Positions 1 to 8,218 of a stretch of 64,000 nucleotides of DNA are shown one piece after another (position 1 is the stretch's first letter; every line of letters starts with the position of its first letter). Origin of the DNA: UBA1672 sp050633505 (lineage in GTDB: Bacteria; Pseudomonadota; Alphaproteobacteria; Micavibrionales; Micavibrionaceae); NCBI GenBank assembly GCA_050633505.1, contig JBOEGQ010000007.1, positions 62,001-126,000 of the forward strand. The letters are read 5' to 3'. The notes beneath the pieces were generated by a model that was not told the DNA's origin, ran no database searches, and was given only the letters and a program-made list of their open reading frames with translations. The position numbers were made by a program, and so were the translations under genes.

Positions 1-289
1 TATTGAGCTCGCCATTGATATGATGGAAATGGCAGATAAGGTTGATCATATGGTTCTGTTTTCCGGAGATGGTGATTTCCGCCGCCTTGTCGAGACAGTG
101 CAACGTAAAGGCACGCGCGTAACCGTTGTCAGCACATTACAATCTGCACCACCCATGGTTTCTGACGATTTAAGACGTCAAGCCGATCACTTCTTAGACC
201 TTAAGTCACTTGCCCCACATATCCAGCGTCAAAATACGACAATTGATAAGGATTATGATGACGCGCCCCAATTTGACGAAGCCATTTAA
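1..289 (+). CDS. NYN-domain (LabA/DUF88-like) protein, 3' end only
   Basis: The reading frame is already open at base 2 and ends at TAA 287-289, so only the C-terminal ~95 residues are present. The visible part has the hydrophobic strand plus SGDGDF motif (about 15 residues after the first in-window Met) and the basic helix RRLVETVQRKG that are typical of the PIN-like NYN nuclease fold of the LabA/DUF88 family, in which acidic residues of the SGDGDF loop bind metal. Family members are predicted RNases acting in RNA turnover. The substrate here is unknown. The last 20 residues are acidic and probably disordered. The next gene begins 29 bp downstream on the same strand and may be co-transcribed. 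Confidence 0.75.
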   Translation, partial: IELAIDMMEMADKVDHMVLFSGDGDFRRLVETVQRKGTRVTVVSTLQSAPPMVSDDLRRQADHFLDLKSLAPHIQRQNTTIDKDYDDAPQFDEAI

Positions 290-318
290 ACAACGACCTT
301 GACGTTACGATCATTATA

Positions 319-966
319 ATGGTCAATAGAGCCATGTTTGAATTACTGCCTGATAAAGAATGCGGCCTATGCCCGCGGTTGAAGAGCTTCATTGACGACA
401 ATCGCGAAAAATTCCCTGATAAATACAATGCCCCTGTCCCGTCATTCGGGCCACAAAATGCTGCACTCCTTGTTGTTGGACTTGCTCCGGGATTAAAAGG
501 GGCAAACTTTTCAGGCCGCCCTTTTACAGGTGATTATGCCGGCGATCTCCTCTATGCCACATTACTGAAATTCGGGTATGCAACAGGGGAATATAAAGCG
601 CATAAGGACGATGGATTAGAACTCGTCAATGCGCGCATTACCAACGCCGTGAAATGCGTTCCACCACAAAATAAGGTAACAGGAGATGAAATTAACACCT
701 GCCTGCAATTTCTGAAAACTGAAATGGCAACAATGCCAAATTTGAAGGTCATATTGAGCCTTGGCCTTGTCTCTCATAATGCCGTATTAAAGGCCACAGG
801 GCATAAACAATCTGCCTTTAAATTTGCACATAATGCCTGCCATGATTTAGGAAATAACCTAATATTGATTGATAGCTATCACTGCTCTCGCTACAACACG
901 AACACAGGCCGCCTGACAACTGAAATGTTTGAAGATGTGTTCAAAAATATCACAGAAAAACTATAG
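319..966 (+). CDS. Uracil-DNA glycosylase, family 5 (UdgB-like), Fe-S type
   Basis: This probably removes uracil (and perhaps other deaminated bases) from DNA at the start of base-excision repair. Seen: the glycosylase motif A stretch GLAPG at residues ~54-58, followed by FSGRPFTGD; the C-terminal motif H188-C-S-R-YN with GRLT; and four cysteines (C15, C18, C113, C128) spaced as for the 4Fe-4S cluster of bacterial and archaeal UDGs. Length (215 aa) fits family 5. The start could also be the Met at 334. It follows the NYN gene by 29 bp, and leuA converges from the other side 44 bp downstream. Assignment to family 5 rather than family 4 rests on the HxSRxN-type second motif and is an inference. 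Confidence 0.8.
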   Translation: MVNRAMFELLPDKECGLCPRLKSFIDDNREKFPDKYNAPVPSFGPQNAALLVVGLAPGLKGANFSGRPFTGDYAGDLLYATLLKFGYATGEYKAHKDDGLELVNARITNAVKCVPPQNKVTGDEINTCLQFLKTEMATMPNLKVILSLGLVSHNAVLKATGHKQSAFKFAHNACHDLGNNLILIDSYHCSRYNTNTGRLTTEMFEDVFKNITEKL

Positions 967-1010
967 ATATAAGAGAATGAAGCGCACAAAACGCCCCACC
1001 CTTACGATAC

Positions 1011-2588
1011 CTATACCGCAACATCACCAGTTTGCGGGTTAAATGTATCACGCTTTGCAAGTAACTTATTAAGTGCATGAACATAAGCACGTGCACTCGC
1101 GACCAGCGTATCCGCATCCGCGCCTGATCCGTTAATGGTTTTACCATTTTCTTCCAAACGTACAGTAACCTCTGCCTGTGCATCTGTTCCACCTGTCACC
1201 GCATGCACTTGATATAGCTGCAGCGAAGCCTCAGGGTGTGGCTTAATTTCGCGGATCGCCTTGAAAATTGCATCGACAGGGCCATTCCCCTCTACCTTTG
1301 CACATTTTTCTTCGCCATCAAGACTTAAGCAAAGCTCCGCAGTTTGCGGGCCTGATGTCCCCGCCTGCACCTGTAATGATACGAATTGGATACTGTCATT
1401 CTCACTGACAATTTCGTCTTCCACCAAGGCAATCAAGTCATCTTCATAGACCTCTTTCTTTCGGTCTGCCAAATTCTTAAAACGCGCAAACGCATCATTC
1501 AACGCATTATCGCCCAGCTCAAAACCAAGCTCTTTCAATTTCTCACGAAATGCGTGGCGACCGGAATGCTTGCTCATAACCAGTTTACTTTCGGTTAAAC
1601 CGACACTTTCAGGCGTCATAATTTCATATGTGTTTGCGTTCTTCAGCATGCCATCTTGGTGAATACCGCTGGCATGTGCAAAGGCATTTGCACCGACAAT
1701 CGCCTTGTTTGGCTGTACAGAAAACCCTGTAATCCCGGATAAAGTACGCGATGCCTTCGTAATATTCGTCGTTACAATATTGTTTGTATATGGCATCAAA
1801 TCCGCACGCGTGCGCAATGCCATGATAACCTCTTCAAGCGCCGCATTACCCGCGCGCTCTCCAATTCCGTTAACCGTACATTCAATTTGTCGTGCGCCTG
1901 CCGCAACACCCGCCAAAGAATTTGCCACGGCCACACCAAGATCATTGTGACAATGTGTCGAGATAATCGCCTGATCAATATTTGGCACACGCTCTATCAT
2001 CATGGCAATCTTTGCTGCGAACTCCTCAGGCAGCGCATAACCAACAGTATCAGGGAAATTAATGGTTCGCGCGCCCGCATCAATAGCCGCCTCAACGCAC
2101 TGACATAAAAAATCATCTTCTGTACGAGAGCCGTCTTCCGCGCTCCACTCCACATCATCGGTGAAATTACGCGCAAATGTCACACTTTCCTTCACCGCCT
2201 CAAGCACCGCCTCAGGCGTCATTTGAAGCTTATACTTCATATGTAATGGTGATGTTGAGATAAAGGTGTGAATACGTTTAGAATCCGCGGGCTTAATCGC
2301 CTCACCTGATGCCTCGATATCCCCCTTTTTCGCGCGTGACAAACCACAAACCGTTGCATTTTTAACCAGTTTTGCAATCTCATTGACCGCCTCAAAATCA
2401 CCGGGAGAGGCAACAGGAAAGCCCGCCTCAATCACATCAACACCAAGTTCATCCAGAATAGAAGCCATCTTTAGCTTTTGCTCCAAATTCATGGCGCAGC
2501 CCGGGGATTGTTCACCATCTCTAAGAGTCGTATCAAAAATGATAACGCGGTTTGGATCGTTCTTTACAATGTCATAGGCTCTACTCAT
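1011..2588 (-). CDS. leuA: 2-isopropylmalate synthase
   Basis: This condenses acetyl-CoA with 2-oxoisovalerate in the first committed step of leucine synthesis. Seen: the N-terminal TIM-barrel signature DTTLRDGEQSPG, the metal-binding HCHNDLG motif in the middle, the SGIHQDG motif, and a ~130-residue C-terminal regulatory domain of the LeuA dimer type (VQAGTSGPQTAELCL, then TGGTDAQAEVTV) where leucine feedback acts. Length of 525 aa is usual for the short bacterial form. The ATG at 2588 is preferred over an upstream TTG because GGAAA lies just upstream. A leucine-rich leader peptide and terminator hairpin lie 90-190 bp upstream on the same strand, so expression is probably controlled by attenuation. 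Confidence 0.96.
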   Translation of the reverse strand: MSRAYDIVKNDPNRVIIFDTTLRDGEQSPGCAMNLEQKLKMASILDELGVDVIEAGFPVASPGDFEAVNEIAKLVKNATVCGLSRAKKGDIEASGEAIKPADSKRIHTFISTSPLHMKYKLQMTPEAVLEAVKESVTFARNFTDDVEWSAEDGSRTEDDFLCQCVEAAIDAGARTINFPDTVGYALPEEFAAKIAMMIERVPNIDQAIISTHCHNDLGVAVANSLAGVAAGARQIECTVNGIGERAGNAALEEVIMALRTRADLMPYTNNIVTTNITKASRTLSGITGFSVQPNKAIVGANAFAHASGIHQDGMLKNANTYEIMTPESVGLTESKLVMSKHSGRHAFREKLKELGFELGDNALNDAFARFKNLADRKKEVYEDDLIALVEDEIVSENDSIQFVSLQVQAGTSGPQTAELCLSLDGEEKCAKVEGNGPVDAIFKAIREIKPHPEASLQLYQVHAVTGGTDAQAEVTVRLEENGKTINGSGADADTLVASARAYVHALNKLLAKRDTFNPQTGDVAV

Positions 2589-2678
2589 GGCCAAATTTCC
2601 TTATTTATTCGCTCAAGCGCATCGCTTTTCTAACGCGCTTTGTGTTCTTTTTCAATATTTTGGATTATTAAATCAAAT

Positions 2679-2725
2679 CCCCTGTAGCGCAGGCATATAA
2701 AAATGCCTCATACACCGCTCAGGGG
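2679..2725 (-). terminator. leuA attenuator hairpin
   Basis: Read on the minus strand, CCCCTG-AGCG pairs with CGCT-ACAGGGG and an inner AGGCAT/ATGCCT stem closes the loop; the hairpin is followed by ATTTGATTT. The 5' arm overlaps the end of the leucine leader peptide. An alternative 7-bp helix, ATACGCC (2724-2730) with GGTGTAT (2710-2716), would use part of the same 5' arm and so exclude the terminator. This is the arrangement expected of translation-coupled transcription attenuation of leuA. Confidence 0.75.
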
Positions 2726-2775
2726 CGTATAAGGAGGAGATTAAGAAGCAGCAATGTATTATGCGTTGTCTTCAT
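2719..2775 (-). CDS. leuL: Leucine operon leader peptide
   Basis: This is an 18-codon frame, MKTTHNTLLLLNLLLIRP, ending in TGA inside the attenuator hairpin. Seven of nine consecutive codons (residues 8-15 region) are leucine, using TTG, CTG, CTT and CTC, and they are followed by isoleucine. Family knowledge: ribosome stalling at such codons when charged tRNA-Leu is scarce favours an antiterminator and lets polymerase continue into leuA. The Shine-Dalgarno sequence is weak (TAAGAG upstream). The gene is far too small for routine callers. It lies 20 bp downstream of the 80-aa gene on the same strand, so it could be reached by read-through or by its own promoter, which I could not identify. Confidence 0.82.
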   Translation of the reverse strand: MKTTHNTLLLLNLLLIRP

Positions 2776-2795
2776 AAGGTTACTCTTAGCGCGTT

Positions 2796-3038
2796 TTACG
2801 CATCAACGTCAAGTGTTGAAGGCGGCGGCGGGTCAAGCTTACCATCTGCGCTATACAAAGGATCATGCGTCTCACTTTGCTTGCGCTCTGAGAATTCCCG
2901 TTCTTCACGCGAAGGATTATCAGATCCCGGCTTACCTTCCGCATCCTTCGTATCGGATACTTCCGGTGTTAACGGCGTCTTCTTGTTTACCGCAGGCACC
3001 CAAGCCGTTTCACCAATACCAACATTCTTGACACTCAT
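2796..3038 (-). CDS. Small hydrophilic hypothetical protein
   Basis: An 80-residue, highly charged protein starts immediately after the stop codon of the Trm112-like gene, so the two are very likely translated from one mRNA. It is rich in Lys, Glu, Asp, Ser and Pro, has no cysteines, no membrane segment and no recognisable domain, and ends in a tetraproline stretch (DPPPPSTLDVDA). It is probably disordered. I do not recognise a family. Tight coupling to the Trm112-like gene is the only functional hint. Confidence 0.55.
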   Translation of the reverse strand: MSVKNVGIGETAWVPAVNKKTPLTPEVSDTKDAEGKPGSDNPSREEREFSERKQSETHDPLYSADGKLDPPPPSTLDVDA

Positions 3039-3227
3039 CTAATCAAGCTCCCGCGCTTCGTCAACCAGCATAACCGGAATACCATCACGGATCGGATAAG
3101 CGCGTCCGGCTTGCTCGGAAATAAGTTCCTGCGCCTTCCGATCATACGTCAACGGCCCCTTAGTTACAGGGCAAACAAGAATTTCCAATAGCTTTGGATC
3201 GACTTCAACACTCACATCCGGCTCCAT
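3039..3227 (-). CDS. Trm112-family (UPF0434) small zinc-ribbon-like protein
   Basis: The 62-residue protein has the family hallmark LLEILVCPVTKGPL near residues 14-27 and the trailing AYPIRDGIPVMLVDEAR. Eukaryotic Trm112 is a partner and activator of several methyltransferases; bacterial members are small and usually uncharacterised. The second CxxC-like pair of the full zinc ribbon is missing, as in many bacterial homologues: only one Cys is visible in the CP motif. It is the first gene of a likely operon with the adjacent 80-aa protein, then the leucine leader and leuA. Confidence 0.85.
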   Translation of the reverse strand: MEPDVSVEVDPKLLEILVCPVTKGPLTYDRKAQELISEQAGRAYPIRDGIPVMLVDEARELD

Positions 3228-3304
3228 TCATTTTGACGGCACAATTTCACAAGCTGTATCATGTTAACAACATAATAGCCAGAAGCGGTTCGAATTTTCA
3301 AATA

Positions 3305-3457
3305 TTACAGGCTTTTCATTTTAACAGCTTTTAAAGGAACAAGTTCCTCACAAATCATGTCAATTTCCAAGGCCGCCATACGTTCTCTCATCCTGTCATT
3401 AGAGACAGGAAGATCGATCAGCCAAAGGTCTTTTTTAGTTTCTTCACGAACAGACAT
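3305..3457 (-). CDS. Possible small protein (50 aa)
   Basis: An ATG-to-TAA frame of 50 codons encodes a charged, mostly helical peptide beginning MSVREETKKDLWLIDLPV and ending VKMKSL. A G-rich stretch (GTGGGG) lies about 8 bases before the ATG and may serve as ribosome binding site. There is no family match that I can recall. It sits upstream of the Trm112-like gene in a stretch otherwise empty of genes. It may be real, but a random frame of this length is not excluded. Confidence 0.35.
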   Translation of the reverse strand: MSVREETKKDLWLIDLPVSNDRMRERMAALEIDMICEELVPLKAVKMKSL

Positions 3458-4362
3458 AAAATACCCCACATACTTTAGTTCATGTTTATATCGGGCACCC
3501 TATACCAATTAACATAATATTTCAAGAAAATTATATCTTTATCGTTAAGAGCCATAAACAAAGTACATCTTTTAGTATAAGATTACGCCTCATACACAAC
3601 TGAAGGCGAAAAAGAAAAATAAGGATCATGCACCAAGCATCGGTAAAATTTGACAGAGGTGCAGCACAATCGGAAACATGCCTAAAGTTCTTATTAAAAC
3701 CTGAAACAGGCAATATGCTGCGCAGCATATTATGAGTGCACAATAAGAAAAACCACCAATCAAATCATGATGAATGCGACAGCAGCCAAGAGTATTACAC
3801 AAGTCATAGGAAATGCTGCACCATATAAACCACGATAAAACAGGATATGAATATTGCGCATGAGCGGTTGCCCCATTCCGGTAAATGAATGTGGGAACAG
3901 AACAGGGCAACCATAAAAATGCATACGGATATTCCCACACGATCCGATATGTTGGCCGATATACCGGCTTCATCACCTTTGACAGGATAGGCAATGAAAA
4001 AGCCACCAAGATTACTCTTGGCAGCCGGGAGTTAGTAACTGTGATACAAAGAAAACAGCGCGATGCTTTTAGCTTACGCCTGAACATAACACCGCCTCCC
4101 GGCCATAAGACCGAGAAACGGCATCCATGATGCGTCAAAATTCATTACATGAAAAGAGAACACATCAATGACGGTTGATGCCAACCGCTTTGTATCTGAG
4201 GTTACTAAGCCCCGAACACACGTTATTACGTGTGTCTGAAATGAATGTGCCGTAAACACCCATGCATTGCAAGAGGTTTTTTCATTTTTTATGATTGCAC
4301 GTTGATTGCGGTCTTAAGTTAGGGCTTTATGCGGAGGGAGATACAAACATCACACTTTGCAT
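3458..4362. other. Gene-poor stretch, likely relic of a mobile element
   Basis: No credible protein gene is visible. Long frames exist on the minus strand (3626-4138) but their translations are Cys/Tyr/Trp-rich and lack any domain, and they run through a structured RNA-like element (about 3996-4240). The presence of that RNA, whose homologue sits inside the integrated element near its integrase, suggests this stretch is what remains of an older insertion. Confidence 0.4.
3996..4240 (-). ncRNA. Structured RNA, copy A (homologue of 23309-23540)
   Basis: Paired segments: GATACAAAG (4043-4051) with CTTTGTATC (4188-4196); TTAGTAAC (4032-4039) with GTTACTAA (4201-4208); GGCATC (4120-4125) with GATGCC (4177-4182); CCGGGAG (4025-4031) with CTCCCGG (4096-4102), the last crossing the long helix and so either a pseudoknot or an alternative fold. 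On the minus strand a CCAAG/CTTGG hairpin followed by a run of T ends the element, suggesting a minus-strand transcript. The same architecture recurs near the integrase at 23.3-23.5 kb with different stem sequences. It resembles phage and satellite immunity RNAs (P1 C4 / P4 CI type) in context, but that link is inference. Confidence 0.6.
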
Positions 4363-5160
4363 CTATTCATTACTAACCGTAAGGAATCTCTTACACTCTT
4401 CTTCAGGAAAGTAATCCTGCAACCCCATTGAAGATGCTGTGCCACGGTATTTTTTAAGTTGCCTATCAGAAATTTTTGCGCGATACAAAAAATCTCTCAT
4501 CATACCGGGTAAATCATAAGCCCCTGTAGAAGCCCATTGAGTTTTTCTATCATGGTTACGATCCAACTCTTTTTTCTCACATGAGTCCTGCCCTGCCAAA
4601 TATTGTCTACAGGCCTCCAACGTATACTCCATCTTCTTAAGGACTTTATAGAAAGACTTTGCATTCGTTATAGATAGCTTATCTTTTCGTGCATTCAAAT
4701 ACTGACTAATTTCTAACACTCTTTCCGCGCTCAGGTCTTGCCCTTTATCCCATGCATTCCTCATCTCATACGAAATACCTTGATATCTACTAATACCTAG
4801 TCGACAGGAAATTTCATAAACCCCCTTTAAAGTTTCTTGATAATTTCCTGCAATTTTAGCCTGCCTTCTATTTGATACTGCCCCATTCAAAGCCCTATCT
4901 GGAACAACATCATCTACAGTGCTTCCGTCTACCTTTGTTCTGTCAAAAACCCCTGAAATTCTAACATTCAAATTCGCTGCATGATTTCGTGCACACTCCG
5001 GCCCCAATGGCTTCAATTCCGTCCCATATTGAGTTCTTTCAAATCCAATATAGGCAGTATCACTACTCAATGGTTGAGGACAATTCGAACACTTTGTGTT
5101 TGGGTTCACGTAATCGCGATTCAAGAAACCGTCTACTTTAGTTCTTAATTTTTCACCCAC
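4363..5160 (-). CDS. Hypothetical protein with N-terminal Cys/His cluster
   Basis: This is a 265-residue protein of unknown function. The start is GTG at 5160, chosen for the strong AAGGAGAGGT site just upstream. C24-x2-C27 and C56-x3-H60 could form a zinc site in the first 60 residues (CSNC, then GPECARNH). The rest is basic and mainly helical, with an Arg/Lys-rich C-terminal half and no membrane segment. No recognised family. The neighbours are the structured RNA relic on one side and metY 56 bp away on the other, with no obvious operon partner. It is probably an accessory gene. Confidence 0.6.
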   Translation of the reverse strand: MGEKLRTKVDGFLNRDYVNPNTKCSNCPQPLSSDTAYIGFERTQYGTELKPLGPECARNHAANLNVRISGVFDRTKVDGSTVDDVVPDRALNGAVSNRRQAKIAGNYQETLKGVYEISCRLGISRYQGISYEMRNAWDKGQDLSAERVLEISQYLNARKDKLSITNAKSFYKVLKKMEYTLEACRQYLAGQDSCEKKELDRNHDRKTQWASTGAYDLPGMMRDFLYRAKISDRQLKKYRGTASSMGLQDYFPEEECKRFLTVSNE

Positions 5161-5216
5161 AGTACCTCTCCTTTTGGTTAAGCACTTTACAGCATTTAAG
5201 GCAAGAGATACAAACC

Positions 5217-6488
5217 CTACGCCTGATCAAGTGCCTGATTGATATCGGCGATGATGTCATCGATATTTTCAATACCCACAGAGATCCTGATCAAATCTGT
5301 GCTAACCCCTGCTTTGCTTAACTCTTCTTCATTAAGCTGCCTATGCGTGGTGGAGGCAGGATGACATGCCAATGACTTTGCATCGCCAATATTAACCAGT
5401 CGTAAAACCATATTAAGCGCATCAATAAATTTCGCGCCGGCTTCAATACCGCCTTTGATGCCAAAGCTCAAAATACCGGATGCTTTGCCGGATGTGGTTT
5501 TCTGGCACACATCACGAAACGGACTATCAGGCAATGTGGCATAATTCACCCAATTGACTTTTGAATGTTGTTGCAGGAATTCGGCAAGCTGCTCAGCATT
5601 ACTGCAATGGCGCTCCATCCGTAAGCCCAGCGTCTCTAAACCTTGCAAAATCAAAAATGCACTATGCGGCGCAAGTGCCGCCCCCATATTACGCAAAGGT
5701 ACGACCCGACATCTGCCGATAAATGCTGCGGCTTCGAATGCCTCGGTATAGACAACACCGTGATAAGACGGGTCGGGCTCATTCATCATGGGGAAGCGCG
5801 CTTTATTACCGACCCAATCAAATTTACCTGAATCCACAATTATGCCGCCTATGCTGGTACCATGACCGCCAATATACTTGGTAAGGGAGTGCACAACAAT
5901 ATGCGCGCCAAGTTCAATCGGACGGCATAAGAACGGCGTTGCAACCGTATTATCCACGATCAACGGAATGCCATGTTTATTGGCGATCTCGGCCAGCGCG
6001 GCAATATCAACAATATTCCCTGCCGGATTGCCGATGGATTCACAAAATATGGCGCGTGTATTTTCATCAATCGCCTTTTCAAATCCCGCAAAATCATCTG
6101 CAGAAACCATCCTTGCCTCAATACCCTGCTTAGGGAAGGTATGCGCAAGAAGATTATACGTACCGCCGTAAAGCTGGCTTGTGCTAACGATATTTGTACC
6201 GACATCACAAATACATTGAAGGGCATAGGTAATCGCCGCCATACCCGATGCCACAGCCAAAGCCCCAATTCCGCCTTCCATTGCGGCCACACGTTGTTCT
6301 AGGACATCCGTCGTGGGATTCATGATGCGGGTATAGATGTTACCCGGAACCTTTAAATCAAATAAATCCGCTCCGTGCTGTGTGTTATCAAAGGTAAACG
6401 ACGTTGTCTGGTAAATCGGCACTGCTGCCGCTTTTGTCGTATCTTCAGAGGTATAACCATGATGCAATGCTAAGGATTCGAGCTTCAT
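5217..6488 (-). CDS. metY: O-acetylhomoserine aminocarboxypropyltransferase (sulfhydrylase)
   Basis: A PLP-dependent enzyme that makes homocysteine (or methionine with methanethiol) from O-acetylhomoserine and sulfide, cytosolic. Seen: the Cys/Met-metabolism family pattern with YTRIMNPTTDVLEQRVAAMEGG at ~50-72, the substrate/PLP region around residues 85-115, DNTVATPFLCRP near 180, the PLP lysine K204 in SLTKYIGGHGT, and the C-terminal SLACHPASTTHRQL. The 423-aa length and the long insert with NEPDPSYHGVVY favour O-acetylhomoserine sulfhydrylase over cystathionine gamma-synthase. The ~170 bp upstream contain no riboswitch that I can recognise; TATTAT about 85 bp before the ATG could be a -10 element. 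Confidence 0.93.
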   Translation of the reverse strand: MKLESLALHHGYTSEDTTKAAAVPIYQTTSFTFDNTQHGADLFDLKVPGNIYTRIMNPTTDVLEQRVAAMEGGIGALAVASGMAAITYALQCICDVGTNIVSTSQLYGGTYNLLAHTFPKQGIEARMVSADDFAGFEKAIDENTRAIFCESIGNPAGNIVDIAALAEIANKHGIPLIVDNTVATPFLCRPIELGAHIVVHSLTKYIGGHGTSIGGIIVDSGKFDWVGNKARFPMMNEPDPSYHGVVYTEAFEAAAFIGRCRVVPLRNMGAALAPHSAFLILQGLETLGLRMERHCSNAEQLAEFLQQHSKVNWVNYATLPDSPFRDVCQKTTSGKASGILSFGIKGGIEAGAKFIDALNMVLRLVNIGDAKSLACHPASTTHRQLNEEELSKAGVSTDLIRISVGIENIDDIIADINQALDQA

Positions 6489-6644
6489 ATTTGTTTGTCC
6501 TTTAGTTCATAAAACTTTTGAAATATGTATCTGTAATATGTCTTTCTACCACAATAAATACGCAGGAAAAGGATATAATACCCTACATGGCTATATCTCA
6601 TGGTGCATTGTAATATCCCTTTATCTTTTTCTCTCCTCTCAAAC

Positions 6645-6670
6645 GAAAAAAGCAGGTGAACCACCTGCTT
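6645..6670 (-). terminator. Intrinsic terminator
   Basis: AAGCAGGTG (6650-6658) and CACCTGCTT (6662-6670) form a 9-bp stem with a 3-base loop, followed on the minus strand by TTTTTC. It begins one base after the stop codon of the 246-aa gene and separates it from metY. Confidence 0.88.
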
Positions 6671-6671
6671 G

Positions 6672-7412
6672 TTAAAAGTCAGGATCTAACGCTGGTATCA
6701 ACCTTTGATCATGTTTTGTGATGCTATAACGTAAGTTTTGATCTTTGGCCACAACGTCCCATGATGGTGATGTTTTTAGCATGGTTAAAGCTGTTTCAAC
6801 CTCGGCATCTTTAAACGTGTTCACAAAAAAGTTTGCTACAGCATCACCATCTGTCCTTATATTCTCCATCAAGTCAGGTAAGAAATTATCTTGTTCCAAA
6901 TACGTTAGTATTTTTAGCCGATCTTCCGCTGCCGCATTTTTCATCATAGATGATAACGACCATATAGAACTACTGGCTCCTGTAATTATTGTAGTCTTTG
7001 CTTCTGGATTAGTTGTTATAAAATCAACGACATCAAAGGCCTCTTTCGGAGAGATATTTCCAGCCACGCTATCAAATGCGTGAACAGCCAATTCACTATG
7101 CCATAACTTTCCAGAGTTAAACCTTTCTGTTAACCTCTCACGCGCTTCCAGCATGATGGGATCTTGCAAGATTTCTTTAAATTTACCTAATAGGAAACCT
7201 GGTTGTTGGCATGCCTTGTAATTTTCCATACATTTTTCACTAACATCTGAAGTCGAAAATCCCGATTCCTTACTATGAATTTCCGACTCTACCTTACGCA
7301 AATCATCAGTAATACTTTTTAATCCTTCAACTTTAGCATATATTTCTTCACCGCTATTAGTGTACCAACCGCCATGCCTTACATTCTTCAATAAGCCCTT
7401 AATATCGACCAT
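6672..7412 (-). CDS. Hypothetical protein, helical
   Basis: 246 residues, predicted soluble and mostly alpha-helical, without a signal peptide, membrane segment or motif I recognise. AGGGAGTGAGTT just before the ATG at 7412 is a good ribosome binding site. There are three Cys in the first half (one in KCMENYKACQQPGF). The C-terminal half contains repeated helical blocks such as DVVDFITTNPEAKT and NFFVNTFKDAEVETALTML, reminiscent of a helical-repeat scaffold but too diverged to name. It ends directly on an intrinsic terminator. Being next to the decayed mobile island, it is probably accessory cargo. Confidence 0.6.
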   Translation of the reverse strand: MVDIKGLLKNVRHGGWYTNSGEEIYAKVEGLKSITDDLRKVESEIHSKESGFSTSDVSEKCMENYKACQQPGFLLGKFKEILQDPIMLEARERLTERFNSGKLWHSELAVHAFDSVAGNISPKEAFDVVDFITTNPEAKTTIITGASSSIWSLSSMMKNAAAEDRLKILTYLEQDNFLPDLMENIRTDGDAVANFFVNTFKDAEVETALTMLKTSPSWDVVAKDQNLRYSITKHDQRLIPALDPDF

Positions 7413-7564
7413 AACTCACTCCCTAATTTTTATAAGCTACTGTACCTACTACGCACAACCAATGTTTGCAAGTTTGTAAAACAATTCAGCAGGCGTTCAT
7501 TATTCAATAACGTATTAAAGTTTTCACCCACGGCCATTCGCGGACATTCTCTCTTTTACAACAA

Positions 7565-7693
7565 ATGAATGAGGAAAATTATGAAATGGTGGAGCTGAAA
7601 AGTGAGTTTTCGAACAGTATTTTCAATACCTTAGAGGATTGGGAAGTCATTTTGAAAGGTACTTCTCTAGACGAACCACCAGAGCCTAATTAG
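7565..7693 (+). CDS. Possible small acidic protein or gene fragment
   Basis: A 42-codon frame (MNEENYEMVELKSEF... ending EPPEPN) lies between the 246-aa gene and the MobC-like gene. It is acidic, with no clear ribosome binding site. The hairpins TAGGGG/CCCCTA and AAAAGCG/CGCTTTT follow directly, which is what would be expected downstream of a real 3' end. It may be the tail of a truncated gene at the edge of the island. Confidence 0.3.
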   Translation: MNEENYEMVELKSEFSNSIFNTLEDWEVILKGTSLDEPPEPN

Positions 7694-7720
7694 GGGGTAA
7701 TCCCCTACCCCATACCACGT

Positions 7721-7753
7721 AAAAGCGGTGTTTTAGGACATCGCTTTTTCTTT
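7721..7753 (+). terminator. Likely intrinsic terminator
   Basis: AAAAGCGgTG (7721-7730) pairs with CAtCGCTTTT (7739-7748) around an 8-base loop and runs into TTTTTCTTT. It lies upstream of the MobC-like gene and insulates it from the left. Confidence 0.6.
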
Positions 7754-7849
7754 GTCTGTTTAAAAATTAATCAATTTGAGCATATGCCCTGTTTCCCAGA
7801 TGGAACGGGGTGTTTTCGTATGCTCTGAAAGCATAAGGAGATGCTTGCC

Positions 7850-8218
7850 ATGAAAAACACCAAAAGGTCGAAACGATCCCCGCTCACCCTGCGTCTGAGT
7901 GATGACGAATGGGCGTTATTGGATCTGTATGCCGGAGGCACACCGCTTAGTGCCTATGTCCGCACAGCCCTGTTTGGTGAAAAAGCGACCAAACGCCGTA
8001 AATCCAAACGTCCGGCCAAGGACTATCAGCCCCTCATTCAGGCCATGGGTACCTTTGCTCGCTCTCAAGCCCCCAACAACCTGAACCAGATTGCCAAGGC
8101 CATTCATACGGGTACGCTTAGTCTCACCCCAGAAATCGAGATCTCCTTGGTTGAAGCCTGTGCCGACATCAGTGAGATACGCCGATTGCTCATAACAACT
8201 CTAAGAACGGAGGCATAG
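7850..8218 (+). CDS. MobC-like plasmid mobilization relaxosome protein (orphan)
   Basis: 122 residues. MobC proteins bind oriT DNA and help the relaxase open the strands. Seen: an N-terminal basic ribbon-helix-helix-like part (LTLRLSDDEWALLDLYAGG...LSAYVRTALF) and the family block APNNLNQIAKAIHTGTL followed by EACADISEIRRLL near the end. This block matches the second MobC of the window (39663-40040) residue by residue in many positions. ATG 7850 is chosen over 7841 because AAGGAG sits about 9 bases before it. No relaxase follows here, so the mobilization module is incomplete. A hairpin-rich 60-bp stretch before the gene could have been its oriT. Confidence 0.8.
   Translation: MKNTKRSKRSPLTLRLSDDEWALLDLYAGGTPLSAYVRTALFGEKATKRRKSKRPAKDYQPLIQAMGTFARSQAPNNLNQIAKAIHTGTLSLTPEIEISLVEACADISEIRRLLITTLRTEA

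Noticed and set aside
3626..4138. A 170-codon minus-strand frame in the gene-poor stretch
   Set aside because: The translation is unusually rich in Cys, Tyr and Trp, has no domain, runs through the structured RNA element and has no ribosome binding site.
3885..4259. Frames overlapping the structured RNA (81 and 61 codons) that resemble Icd/Ash-like annotated proteins of phages
   Set aside because: Both are probably translations of the RNA structure; the pairing pattern and not the reading frame is conserved between the two copies.
6489..6645. Possible SAM-type riboswitch upstream of metY
   Set aside because: I could not find the paired elements or conserved bases of SAM-II, SAM-V or related riboswitches in these ~160 bases.
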